Assembly: GCF_018860665.1 (NCBI RefSeq) | Contig: NZ_JAHKPK010000028.1 | Coordinates: 162,320-206,873, forward strand | DNA: 44,554 nucleotides | Reading direction: 5' to 3' | From: Pacificibacter marinus | Lineage (GTDB): Bacteria; Pseudomonadota; Alphaproteobacteria; Rhodobacterales; Rhodobacteraceae | Shown: positions 32,919-41,893 of the stretch, in pieces | Layout: each line of letters begins with the position of its first letter | Position numbering within the stretch: position 1 is the first letter of the stretch | Program-made: the position numbers and the translations under genes | Notes under the pieces: model-generated | Seen by the model: the letters and a program-made list of their open reading frames with translations, nothing else | Databases searched by the model: none | Told to the model about the DNA's origin: nothing

Positions 32919-34964
32919 CTATGGTGACTTTGTTATTTTTGGTCGTGGTTTTTGGCCGCCCGTTGTTGCCAAGGTGGCAAGGCGGTCAAGGTCATCTCTG
33001 TAATGACAGGACACGCGATGCCCGCTGGAAGAAACATCCGTCAGTTCAGGCACTTGTGCGCTGCAACGTTCGTCTGCCAATGGACAGCGCTTGCGAAAGC
33101 TGCATCCTGACGGGATATTCGCAGGGTTTGGCGGAGCACCGGACACAACGAATTTCCCTTTTGTTCGGTCTTTTGGATGGTCCGCAGGGATCGATGCCAA
33201 AAGCGCGCGCGTGTAGGGGTGGCGCGGAAAGGCGAAAACCTCTTCGCAGGGGCCGATCTCGACCAACTTGCCAAGATACATGATGGCGATCCGATCCGAG
33301 ACATGGCGCAAAACACCAAGGTCATGGGCGATAAAGATATACCCAGCGTCACTGGTGCTGCGCAGATCATCCAGCAGATTGACCACCTGCGCCTGCACGG
33401 ACACGTCAAGCGCCGAAGTTGGCTCATCCAAAAGAACCACCTGAGGATCAAGTGCCAGTGCACGCGCAATTCCCACCCGTTGGCGTTGCCCCCCCGAAAG
33501 CTCGGACGGTCGACGGTTTAGGTAGTGATCTGCGAGCCCAACAGATTTGATCAACTCTGCGGTCTTTTCGGCAATGCGTTTGGGGGCCCACCCTGCGATT
33601 TGCATTGGTTCGGCGATAATCGCACCGATTGTCATGCGCCGATCCAGTGATGATGTCGGGTCCTGAAACACCATCTGAATGTCGCGTCTGGCATCACGTA
33701 ACGCGCGGCCCTTAAGACCGGACAATTGGCGACCATCGACCTCAATCTTGCCAGTTGTCGGCGTCGAAAGTCCCATCGCAAGACGGGCGAGTGTCGATTT
33801 TCCGCAACCCGACTCTCCGGCCAAACCCAGCGTTTCGCCGCGCCGCAGTTCCAAATTGACCCCGTTAACAGCATGAACACTGCCAAACGACTTCGTAAGA
33901 TCTTCGATCTTAAGGACGACATCGCCAACGGCTTTGCGGTCTTGTGTTAACGAAATGGCGTCGGATGTGTCCGCTCCAATCTTGAGTATCTCTTCATACC
34001 GATGACAAGCCACGGCGCGCGTATCGCTAAAGCGAGCCAGAGTCGGGCGATCTGTTTTGCAAATATCGATTGCGTGTTCACAGCGCGGATGGAATGGACA
34101 TCCCGATACGGCATCAGCCGAAGACGGTGGCAAGCCCGGAATGGAGGCTAGTCGAGCCTTGTCTCGTGTCGATGAAGGGCGGCTTTCCAGCAACGCACGC
34201 GTGTAGGGGTGTGCAGGCGCATCAAATAGATCAGCAACCGGTGTTTCCTCGACGACCCGACCTGCATACATAACAATCACACGTTCGGACAATTCAGCCA
34301 CCAGACCAAGATCGTGCGTGATGACCACCGATGCGACAGCATGGTTTTCCTGCAAATCGCGGATCACACCAACAATCTGTGCCTGCACCGTCACGTCCAA
34401 CGCGGTCGTTGGCTCGTCGGCGATGATGATGCCCGGCTCACCCGCCAACGCCATTGCGATCACCGCGCGCTGTCGCATGCCACCCGAAAATTCATGCGGG
34501 AATTGCGTGACACGTAGCTCTGGGTTTGGCATTCCGGTTTCGCCAAGTAAACGCAAAGCAATTGCGTTGAGCGTGTCTTGGCGCACACTGGCATCGTGAA
34601 CAGCAATCGTTTCCGAGACTTGTTCACCAATGCGCATTGTCGGATTGAGCGAGGTCATTGGATTTTGAAACACCATCGAAATCTCAGTGCCGCGCAATGT
34701 CGCAAGCCGTGTGTCTGTGGCGCCAACGAGGTCTTCACCGTTGAGTGTGATGGCATCTGCTTTGATAATTGCAGTCGGCGGCAACAGTCCCATCGCCGCG
34801 AGCATGGTGACAGATTTTCCAGAGCCCGACTCGCCCACAACGGCAACCGCTTCACCGGACTTGATCGACATGCTGACCCCGTCAACCACATGACGAAGAC
34901 CGTCTTCGGTGCGAAAGGAAACGCTCAGATTTTCGACCGCAAGGATATCTGGAATAGGTTTCAT
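32919..34964 (-). CDS. ABC importer double ATP-binding protein (DppD-DppF fusion type)
   Basis: About 681 residues containing two complete oligopeptide-type ABC ATPases. The first has Walker A GESGSGKS and signature EFSGGMRQR; the second has GESGCGKS and LSGGQRQRVGIARALALDP, with Walker B VVLLDEPTSALD. Each half ends with the oligo_HPY C-terminal segment containing cysteines (SGCPFHPRCEHA and SGCSFRKRCPLA), which in this family may bind an iron-sulfur cluster. Such fusions are common in Rhodobacteraceae. Start: GTG at 34967 or ATG at 34964, both just after AGGAGG; the ATG overlaps the permease stop (TGATG). Confidence 0.93.
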   Translation of the reverse strand: MKPIPDILAVENLSVSFRTEDGLRHVVDGVSMSIKSGEAVAVVGESGSGKSVTMLAAMGLLPPTAIIKADAITLNGEDLVGATDTRLATLRGTEISMVFQNPMTSLNPTMRIGEQVSETIAVHDASVRQDTLNAIALRLLGETGMPNPELRVTQFPHEFSGGMRQRAVIAMALAGEPGIIIADEPTTALDVTVQAQIVGVIRDLQENHAVASVVITHDLGLVAELSERVIVMYAGRVVEETPVADLFDAPAHPYTRALLESRPSSTRDKARLASIPGLPPSSADAVSGCPFHPRCEHAIDICKTDRPTLARFSDTRAVACHRYEEILKIGADTSDAISLTQDRKAVGDVVLKIEDLTKSFGSVHAVNGVNLELRRGETLGLAGESGCGKSTLARLAMGLSTPTTGKIEVDGRQLSGLKGRALRDARRDIQMVFQDPTSSLDRRMTIGAIIAEPMQIAGWAPKRIAEKTAELIKSVGLADHYLNRRPSELSGGQRQRVGIARALALDPQVVLLDEPTSALDVSVQAQVVNLLDDLRSTSDAGYIFIAHDLGVLRHVSDRIAIMYLGKLVEIGPCEEVFAFPRHPYTRALLASIPADHPKDRTKGKFVVSGAPPNPANIPSGCSFRKRCPLADERCSAQVPELTDVSSSGHRVSCHYRDDLDRLATLATTGGQKPRPKITKSP

Positions 34965-35803
34965 CACTTGCCACCTCCTGTAACATGGTTTGGGTCAAGG
35001 CGGTCGCGCATGGCATCTGCGATCAAGTTGATGCCTACAACAACAAGCGTCAGCGCCAATCCTGGAAAAATGGCATAGGCAGGAACGATGTCGATAAAGC
35101 GCAACGAGTCGGCCAGCATTTGCCCCCAGCTGGGCGTGGGAGGTTGAACACCCAGTCCAAGGAACGAAAGACCTGCTTCGAGCAGGATAGCAATGCCGAC
35201 CGACAGGCTGGCTTGCACCACAAGCGGACCCATGGCGTTCGGGAGAATGTGGCGCAGCATGATGCGGCCACTACTGGCCCCCATCGACGCGGCAGCTTCC
35301 ACATATTCTTGACGTGCCTCAATCATTGCCAATGCGCGCGCTAGTCGAGCAAAAAGCGGCGACTGAGCGATGGCGATGGCGATGGCGACCTGAACGAAGC
35401 CAGGGCCAAGTATAGCGACAACAGCCGCGCCCAGAAGGATCGCAGGAAAGGCACTGATTGCATCTGACAGGCGCATCATCACGGCATCTGCCCAGCCGCC
35501 CAAATAGCCAGCCATGATCCCCATGAAGATGCCCAGAAACGCCCCCAGAACCACCGAAAGTGCGCCAGCGAACAACGATACCCGCGCGCCAAAAAGCGTT
35601 CTGGTATAGATGTCGCGCCCCAGAAGATCTGTGCCAAATGGATGCGCCCAAGACATGCCTGATAGTGTGGCACCCCGTATCTGTTCGTTCGGCCCGTAAG
35701 GCGTAAGCAAAGGCGCGAAAGCTGCAAAGAGAATAACAAACGTCAGCAGGATCAACCCGACACGACCGCCACGGTGGCGCCAAAGATAGGTCAGCATATC
35801 CAT
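34964..35803 (-). CDS. ABC importer permease (DppC/OppC type)
   Basis: 279 residues, an inner-membrane permease of the DppC group: HPFGTDLLGRDIYTRTLFGARVSL near residue 54, EAAASMGASSGRIMLRHILPN as the EAA loop and LGLGVQPPTPSWGQMLADS near the C terminus, all diagnostic of this subunit. About six transmembrane helices. TGATG overlaps join it to the upstream DppB-type and downstream ATPase genes. Confidence 0.94.
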   Translation of the reverse strand: MDMLTYLWRHRGGRVGLILLTFVILFAAFAPLLTPYGPNEQIRGATLSGMSWAHPFGTDLLGRDIYTRTLFGARVSLFAGALSVVLGAFLGIFMGIMAGYLGGWADAVMMRLSDAISAFPAILLGAAVVAILGPGFVQVAIAIAIAQSPLFARLARALAMIEARQEYVEAAASMGASSGRIMLRHILPNAMGPLVVQASLSVGIAILLEAGLSFLGLGVQPPTPSWGQMLADSLRFIDIVPAYAIFPGLALTLVVVGINLIADAMRDRLDPNHVTGGGK

Positions 35804-36762
35804 CAGACTTTCCCTCCAGCAGAGCTGCGTACGCGGGGGTCAAACAAGCCATAGGACAGGTCGATCAAAAGGTTGACCGCCATATAGATGACAACGAAAT
35901 ACATCAGTGTTCCTTGAACCAGCACGACGTCGCGGTTCTTGATTGCCTCGACAGTCAACCGCCCAAGTCCGGGCCAGTTGAACACTGCCTCGATCAGAAC
36001 AGCACCACCTAGCATTTGACCAAAGCGAAGGCCCAACACCGTCAGTACAGGGATCGCAGCATTGCGCGCGATATGCCTCCGCATCAGCCAGTTTTTTCCC
36101 ACACCTTTGGCGCGTGCCACGGTGACATAATCACGCGACAGTTCATCCAGAACGCTAGCGCGCACCAAACGGGCGATCATCGCAATTGAATCCAATGACA
36201 GGGCAACCGCAGGCATAATAAGATACTGCAAGGCGTTCAGCGGATCTTCGCTAAACAACTTGCGTCCGCCTGAAGGCAACCATCCGAGCCAAACCGCAAA
36301 AGTAATGATACCAAGGATGCCGAACCAGAAGTTCGGGATCGACAGAACAAACGAATTGGCCGCCGTAATGGCCCCGTCTACCCATGTGCCTTGACGTTGC
36401 GCGGCGACAATGCCGACCATAATGCCGAAAAAAGACGCTATCAGGATTGCGGCAAAAGCCAGTTCCAGCGTAGCGGGCAAACGGGTGGCAATGAGTTCCG
36501 AAACGGGGCGACCGATGATATAGGAAACGCCCAAATCCCCCTGAAGCGCCGCCAGTGCCCATTTGACATATTGAACGGGTAACGGCTGATCGAGACCAAG
36601 TTTACGGCGCAACGCGTCAACAACTTCGGGGGTTGGGTCGGGACCTGCAAGCACGGTCACCGCATCTCCCGGCACCAGATACATGATCAGAAAGACCAAT
36701 ATTGAAACCAAGACTAAAACGACCAAGGCCTGAATAACCCGTGTAGCGATATAGTTTAACAT
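35803..36762 (-). CDS. ABC importer permease (DppB/OppB type)
   Basis: About 319 residues of the DppB group: MYLVPGDAVTVLAGPDPTPE near residue 30, then LGLDQPLPVQYVKWALAALQGDLGVSYIIGRPVSELIA and the EAA loop YVTVARAKGVGKNWLMRRHIARN. The GAVLIEAVFNWPGLGRLTVEAI stretch is a family hallmark. The ATG at 36762 is chosen over a 39-residue upstream extension; it lies 7 bases inside the FGE gene, giving overlap, with GGAG nine bases upstream. Pairs with the DppC-type subunit. Confidence 0.94.
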   Translation of the reverse strand: MLNYIATRVIQALVVLVLVSILVFLIMYLVPGDAVTVLAGPDPTPEVVDALRRKLGLDQPLPVQYVKWALAALQGDLGVSYIIGRPVSELIATRLPATLELAFAAILIASFFGIMVGIVAAQRQGTWVDGAITAANSFVLSIPNFWFGILGIITFAVWLGWLPSGGRKLFSEDPLNALQYLIMPAVALSLDSIAMIARLVRASVLDELSRDYVTVARAKGVGKNWLMRRHIARNAAIPVLTVLGLRFGQMLGGAVLIEAVFNWPGLGRLTVEAIKNRDVVLVQGTLMYFVVIYMAVNLLIDLSYGLFDPRVRSSAGGKV

Positions 36763-37619
36763 TTGGGTTCGCTCCGATCTGTCCAGACGAGGCGAAATCC
36801 AATGTGGTTGGTCGGTGTGACACCGTTCTGGGGATGGCGCGCGGCGGGACGGTAGCGCTGGCAATGGACAGGTGCACAAAGGTGCGATCCGCCCTTAATG
36901 ACGCGCATATCCGCGCCATCACTTGTGCCGCAGCAACTGTCAGAGCGACGGTGGGATCCGGTATATTTGTCTGCGGTCCATTCCCAAACGTTGCCGATCA
37001 TGTCGAATAGCCCTGCGGGATTAGGTGCATACTGCCCTGCGGCAGAAGTGCCCCATGGCGCAAGTCCCGCTTCGCGCGCAAAAGGAAATCCGCGCGCCCA
37101 AATGTTGGCGGCACGGCGCCCCTGAGGCAACAGCTCATCGCCCCATATAAAATTTTTCCCATCTTGGTCGAAACTGGCTGCGTATTCCCATTCTGCCTCG
37201 GTCGGGAGCCGCGCCCCCGCCCACTTGGCATAGGCCGCAGCATCTGTGTGCGTGACCTGCACCACAGGATGTGCGTTGTGGGCCATCGTCATCGCATTGC
37301 GCCCATCGGGCTTGCGCCAATTCGCGTTTGGGACAGCGGCCCAGCAGTCTGCGATTGACCTAAAATTATCCAGATCTTCGGCAGCGGAAAACACAATGGC
37401 GGACCCATTTTTCTCCGCGTCGGTGACGTAGCCGGTGTCCTCTATGAAGACCGTAAAATCGACGTTGGTCACCGGATGTGCAGCGATCCGGAACCCGTCG
37501 ACGCTTCGCAGATGACGCGGTGCCTCTTCTGGATAATGCCGGTCCGAACCAGCCCAATAGGTGCCGCCTGACAGGTGGACCGCATCAGGTCTGGTGTTAT
37601 TTACAGCCGCGACTACCAA
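36756..37619 (-). CDS. formylglycine-generating enzyme (sulfatase maturase)
   Basis: About 287 residues of the FGE/SUMF1 family, which oxidises the active-site cysteine of sulfatases to formylglycine. The catalytic copper-binding cysteine pair is conserved: Cys248 and Cys253 in GGSHLCAPVHCQRYRPAAR. GGTYWAGSD, HPVTNVDFTVFIEDTGYVTDAEK, RLPTEAEWEYAA and FDMIGNVWEWTADKY are family marks. This distinguishes it from cysteine-less FGE-sulfatase lookalikes. TTG at 37619 is the likely start, overlapping the sulfatase stop by 7 bases; no ATG exists near it. Acts in the cytoplasm on the sulfatase encoded just upstream. Confidence 0.93.
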   Translation of the reverse strand: MVVAAVNNTRPDAVHLSGGTYWAGSDRHYPEEAPRHLRSVDGFRIAAHPVTNVDFTVFIEDTGYVTDAEKNGSAIVFSAAEDLDNFRSIADCWAAVPNANWRKPDGRNAMTMAHNAHPVVQVTHTDAAAYAKWAGARLPTEAEWEYAASFDQDGKNFIWGDELLPQGRRAANIWARGFPFAREAGLAPWGTSAAGQYAPNPAGLFDMIGNVWEWTADKYTGSHRRSDSCCGTSDGADMRVIKGGSHLCAPVHCQRYRPAARHPQNGVTPTNHIGFRLVWTDRSEPKC

Positions 37620-39097
37620 TTTGACACCCGCGGTTGAGACCGGTCCTCGGTATGATCCAGCACGTTCAACAACTGGTCCTTCATGCGTTCGCGTAAATCG
37701 CGATGCTCTGGCATGTGGTATAGGTTAACCAACTCGTCAGGGTCCGCATTTAGATCATAAAGCTCGCCGTCCATCACGCGGGCGGTGGCGGGTGGGCCAT
37801 GCCAGATCACCAACTTCCACTGTTCGTAGCGCAGCATGGTCGTATGCACGGGGGGCGTCGCCTGATGTCCACTGTCGCGATATTCGCAAAGCGCCCAATC
37901 GCGCCAATCGGGCGCATCCGAAAACAGCCCCATAAGGGATGCTCCCTGCGCCGACGTTGTGCCTTTGGCCTTGCTGGCATCCAAATAGGTTGCTGTCAAA
38001 TCGATCCACTGCACAATGTTATCAACATTCTCGCCTGCCGGTACTTGCCCCGGCCAGCGCAGGATCAATGGGACGCGCGTGCAGGCATCATACATCATTG
38101 GACCCTTGAGCATGATGTCATGATCGCCCAACATTTCACCGTGATCTGACGTAAAGACCACCAAAGTATTGTCTGCCTGTCCGCTAGCCTCTAAGGCGTC
38201 CAGAATGCGCCCGACCTCCCAATCCACCATGGCAATCATGGCGTAATAGGCGGCGCGGACCTCCTTAATTTCTTCGGTTGCATATTCTTGAAAACCTGGG
38301 GCATGACCGCCATAGGATTTGGCCGAGTATTGACCTTGAACTTCTGGCTTGGTCGCCAATTCGCCCTCGGCGCGTGCCGGCAACGGGATCGCATCGGCAT
38401 CAATAAGCTTGCGGAATTCCTCAGGGGCACCGAACGGATGATGCGGATCAAAGAAATTGGCGATCAAAAAGAACGGCTGATCTTCCTCGCGGGCGTCATC
38501 CTCGACAAAGGCAATGGCGCGCTCGGCGACCCAATGGCTGAAATGCGCCTCGACGGGGACAACATTCATCGGGGTGGCCCCACGAGATTTATTGCCCGCT
38601 TCCGCATTGTCAGGATCACCTTCACTGGGAAACACGCTGGTATAAACATCTGGATGATTCTTCTTCAACCAACGCAGGTAAGCATTCTGCGGCGAGCGGT
38701 GGATCGGATCATGCGCCCATTCAAAAACACGAAACCCATCATCCAAACGCTTTTCGGTCTGCCATCCCTCGCACGCAGACAAGTGCTGTTTGCCAATCAT
38801 TCCGCAATCATACCCAGCATCCGCTAGCACACGCGTGAACATTTTGCGGTGATCCGGTAACGCCACGCCATTGGCCCAAAGACCATGATTCCGAGCATAC
38901 ATGCCAGTGAACAATGAGGCACGCGACGGGCTACAGATCGTATTCTGGACATAGCAGTTCTTAAAAACCGCACCTTGTTCCGCAAGCCGGTCCAAGTTGG
39001 GAGTATGAGCGTGAAGATTGCCATAACAACCAAGCGTATCAAAGCGTTGCTGATCGGTGCACAGCATTAGGATGTTAGGTGCAGACGGTTTGATCAT
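37613..39097 (-). CDS. cysteine-type S1 sulfatase
   Basis: About 494 residues of the S1 arylsulfatase/alkaline-phosphatase-like family that hydrolyses sulfate esters. The modifiable cysteine is Cys55 in CSPSRASLFTG, matching C-x-P-S-R-x4-T-G. Metal residues are visible at CTDQQRFDTLGCYGN (Asp15, Gln16) and SDHGEMLGDH near residue 330; LKGPMMYDACTRVPLILRWPG is also typical. No signal peptide is visible, so the enzyme appears cytoplasmic and the substrate must be imported, presumably by the Dpp-type importer in the same operon. ATG at 39097 with GGGGGA nine bases upstream; an 18-residue extension is less likely. Subfamily and substrate unknown. Confidence 0.93.
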   Translation of the reverse strand: MIKPSAPNILMLCTDQQRFDTLGCYGNLHAHTPNLDRLAEQGAVFKNCYVQNTICSPSRASLFTGMYARNHGLWANGVALPDHRKMFTRVLADAGYDCGMIGKQHLSACEGWQTEKRLDDGFRVFEWAHDPIHRSPQNAYLRWLKKNHPDVYTSVFPSEGDPDNAEAGNKSRGATPMNVVPVEAHFSHWVAERAIAFVEDDAREEDQPFFLIANFFDPHHPFGAPEEFRKLIDADAIPLPARAEGELATKPEVQGQYSAKSYGGHAPGFQEYATEEIKEVRAAYYAMIAMVDWEVGRILDALEASGQADNTLVVFTSDHGEMLGDHDIMLKGPMMYDACTRVPLILRWPGQVPAGENVDNIVQWIDLTATYLDASKAKGTTSAQGASLMGLFSDAPDWRDWALCEYRDSGHQATPPVHTTMLRYEQWKLVIWHGPPATARVMDGELYDLNADPDELVNLYHMPEHRDLRERMKDQLLNVLDHTEDRSQPRVSNW

Positions 39098-39217
39098 GTG
39101 AATTGTTCCCCCGGACCAGTCGATCTGGCCTGTTAGGACAACTTTACACATAACATATCAATGAAATCCAATAATAATTGCTGGCATTGCGATGCATTTT
39201 TGTAATACCAATTCTTG
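39098..39217. promoter_or_regulatory. divergent promoter region, sulfatase operon / LysR
   Basis: A 120-base AT-rich gap between divergent start codons. It includes a short dyad GCAT-TGCG-ATGC at 39184-39195 and AT-rich runs at 39150-39180, where LysR binding and both promoters are expected. No strong -35/-10 pair was identified. Confidence 0.4.
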
Positions 39218-40123
39218 ATGAACCTGACTCATCTCAAATTTTTCATCGCTGTTGCCGAACATGGTTCGACGACCAAAGCTGCCGAAGCCCTTCATATTAC
39301 ACAGCCTGCTGTGACACGTGGAATTCGGCAGCTTGAAGACGAGTTGAAAGTGGAATTATTCGAACGCTTGCCGCGTGCCATGCGCCTCACCCGTTTTGGC
39401 GAGGGCTACCTGCGTCACGCTCAGGCCGTCTTTGTACAACTCGAAAATGCACGCGATGAAATGCGCCATCTCGCGGACAACCCGGTTGAAGAAGTGGTCA
39501 TCGGCGCAGGGCCAACATGGTTGATGGGCAACCTACCTGCGATCGTAGGCGAGCTGACACGCAACTACCCGAATGTTTCGGTTCGTGTCAGGGGTGGGTA
39601 TGATCAGCAATTGCTTGCAATGCTAAATCGCGGTGAGGTTGCGTTCATCCTTACAGAAACATCTGATGTCAAACTGTCCGCCGAATTGGATCAGGAACCA
39701 CTTATTCATTGTGACTATGTCGTGGCTTGCCGCCATGATCATCCGCTTGTTGCGCGCAAAAAAGTTCCCTTGAATGATCTTTTGCGTTTTCCTTGGGCGA
39801 TGCCTGATCAAGCTGTTAACGCACTAGAGCGGCTGGAAGGTATCTACTTGGCCGAAAGCCTACGCGCCCCCTCGCCGCGTATTCGCTCTACATCGCTTAG
39901 CTTTATTCTTAAACTTCTTAGCACGTCAGATGCACTTGCCTTTGTAGTCCGGTCCTCGCTTGGTGAGATAGCCCCAGACCGTATAGCCACGGTCGATCTT
40001 GATCGCCCGATGCCTATTCGTCATGCGGGGATTGTGAAGCGCAAGGCGGCTTGGGAAAGTCCCGTGGTAACAGATCTCATCGAAATGCTACGCGCAGATT
40101 GCAAAAAGAACCCCGTGCAATAA
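39218..40123 (+). CDS. LysR-family regulator of the sulfatase operon
   Basis: About 301 residues: HTH (LKFFIAVAEHGSTTKAAEAL, HITQPAVTRGIRQLEDELKVELF) and an effector-binding domain resembling GbpR/TsaR-type LysR proteins (VVIGAGPTWLMGNLPAIVGEL). The divergent placement 120 bases from the sulfatase gene suggests it controls that operon in response to the imported sulfated compound or its product. ATG at 39218 chosen; a TTG one codon earlier is possible and no clear ribosome site is visible. Confidence 0.9.
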   Translation: MNLTHLKFFIAVAEHGSTTKAAEALHITQPAVTRGIRQLEDELKVELFERLPRAMRLTRFGEGYLRHAQAVFVQLENARDEMRHLADNPVEEVVIGAGPTWLMGNLPAIVGELTRNYPNVSVRVRGGYDQQLLAMLNRGEVAFILTETSDVKLSAELDQEPLIHCDYVVACRHDHPLVARKKVPLNDLLRFPWAMPDQAVNALERLEGIYLAESLRAPSPRIRSTSLSFILKLLSTSDALAFVVRSSLGEIAPDRIATVDLDRPMPIRHAGIVKRKAAWESPVVTDLIEMLRADCKKNPVQ

Positions 40124-40166
40124 TGGGTTTGCCCGCAGACATACCGCTCCGCTAGGGTTTCCGAAA

Positions 40167-40289
40167 TCAGGATGTTTCCAACATCTGTGCCATCAACATA
40201 AAGCGAACCACGCTGACACCCGAAATTGCAGCTTTTTGTGCCATCCGTACCGCATCACGCCGAAACTCGAGTGTGTATCTCGTTGCCAT
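40167..40289 (-). pseudogene. IS3-family OrfA N-terminal fragment
   Basis: A 40-codon frame beginning MATRYTLEFRRDAVRMAQ with AAGGAG upstream: the start of an IS3 OrfA HTH protein (usual MA.RYTLEFRRDAVRMA). After residue ~18 the match is lost and a TGA ends it. It could be a shortened OrfA cut by a deletion; the mobile element itself is no longer recognisable. The rest of 40124-40393 has no gene. Confidence 0.65.
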
Positions 40290-40393
40290 TCTTAATCTCC
40301 TTCATAGCAAACATTGCTCGAAAGAGACCGGAACTAAAACGGGGCTAGACCATGATCGACAGCTTCTTATCGATTCCTAAATTGGTCACCTTA

Positions 40394-41893
40394 TTACTTG
40401 CCCGTTAACCCCCAGCCCGAACAGAAATGGCCTTGCGTGTTACCTATGGGGTAAAATCCATTGCGTACGATTTCACCGAGTTCGAAATTCTCGTCCGACA
40501 AATATGTCGTACCATGCCAATTTTCCTCAACGATGAACTTATAACAACCGGAATATGGTGCCGGGTTCAGCCGTTCCTGCTCGCCATCGTAGATTGAAAT
40601 TAGTAGCGGCATGCCCTTGTATTCGTTCCGTACTTTGTCGCGGTAGGTGACGTTTTCTATCCTGGCCCCTCCTTGCTTGCAGGGCAAAGCAAATTGACTG
40701 ACAACGTCTGTTTCTATGAGATCCGAAGACGGGCCGGTAGGGTCAAGCACGTCGAACACTGCAAAACCACCCTCGCACATCACCAACTTAGTACTGATGA
40801 CCCCAAAACCTTTGTAAAATACCGAGTATTTTTCTCGGAACTCGTTTACGGGTATGTCCGATCCTTCTGCAAATACCTTGAAACGGCTGCCGTCCCATTT
40901 GGCCGTATAAGGGCCGCGGAAATTTGGTTCATATCCTTGGGGCAAACTGGCAGGATCGATCCCGCGTGATTTAAAATTAGCAGCTTCGTTCTGGGCAAAC
41001 TCCCGCATTCGATGAGCGTCGCGGACCGCAACGCGATAGGGCTCTGGGTTGTCCTGAGGGATGAACCGCTGTGGGAGATTGCTCAGCTTTTCAAATTCCC
41101 GTTCCAGCACGTCTATCGCACGATCGGCATCGGGCCCAATCCAGTTGACCCCCGCAATTACAGTGACAGTCGATTGGGTTGTGGCCTTGAACTCATGGCC
41201 AGTGCTACGCCGGATACCTTCGGCTAGATGCTTATTCGCGGCAAGCAGCCCATAGATCTGCGGAGACTTGTCGTACTTCTTGTACCATTCATGCAGATCG
41301 AACTGGGTAACGTCGTGATTGACGATCTTTGCATCTACCAACGTCATCGGGTTGGCTAACCGTTCCTTCGCGTCCTGCTCAGATAGATATTCCGACATGT
41401 TTTCCGTGTACGAAAACACCCTATTCCAATCCGGCGAACCGGGCACATTGAAAGACCATGTGTTGCCATCGCCGACCGCGGGAATGCCGATATCACTGCG
41501 CAGATAGATGTCACGGTAGAAAAGCGGCGAAGACAGCCTGTAGACGATCTCCATATTGTAGAGGCGAGGTTTGAGCTGCCCCGCAACGGGCAATTGCGAC
41601 AGCAGTTTTTTGCTGTACACGCCGGTATTGAACACTGGAACCGACACAAAGCTAAGGCCAGGGACAATTTCGTACTTAAAACGCGTAGAAATCACCGGCT
41701 CGCCCATCAGGATGCCAGTGCGCAGTTCTGTAGACCACGTGCTTACCAGTCGTACGTTATCATCCCCGCCGCTGTAGAAGGCCGTCTGCGCGCCATCTTC
41801 GTCGTGGCGCAGGATTTGCTGTGCCATCGCCATGTCACCATATGCCAGAAATAGAAGTGACAGGCAGCCAACAAGGTATTGAATCTTCCGCAT
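40394..41893 (-). CDS. secreted protein of unknown function
   Basis: About 499 residues with a clear Sec signal peptide (MRKIQYLVGCLSLLFLAYGDMAMA, cut before QQIL), then no family that I recognise. The mature region is rich in beta-type and charged segments, contains five cysteines (two paired-looking near the C terminus, GCYKFIVEENWHG and HFCSGWGL) and repeated aromatic residues. It has no transmembrane helix after the signal, so it should be periplasmic or extracellular. The ATG at 41893 overlaps the stop of the upstream tandem lipoyl-like gene (TGATG), so the two are coexpressed and probably work together. A TTG six codons earlier is less likely. Confidence 0.8.
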   Translation of the reverse strand: MRKIQYLVGCLSLLFLAYGDMAMAQQILRHDEDGAQTAFYSGGDDNVRLVSTWSTELRTGILMGEPVISTRFKYEIVPGLSFVSVPVFNTGVYSKKLLSQLPVAGQLKPRLYNMEIVYRLSSPLFYRDIYLRSDIGIPAVGDGNTWSFNVPGSPDWNRVFSYTENMSEYLSEQDAKERLANPMTLVDAKIVNHDVTQFDLHEWYKKYDKSPQIYGLLAANKHLAEGIRRSTGHEFKATTQSTVTVIAGVNWIGPDADRAIDVLEREFEKLSNLPQRFIPQDNPEPYRVAVRDAHRMREFAQNEAANFKSRGIDPASLPQGYEPNFRGPYTAKWDGSRFKVFAEGSDIPVNEFREKYSVFYKGFGVISTKLVMCEGGFAVFDVLDPTGPSSDLIETDVVSQFALPCKQGGARIENVTYRDKVRNEYKGMPLLISIYDGEQERLNPAPYSGCYKFIVEENWHGTTYLSDENFELGEIVRNGFYPIGNTQGHFCSGWGLTGK

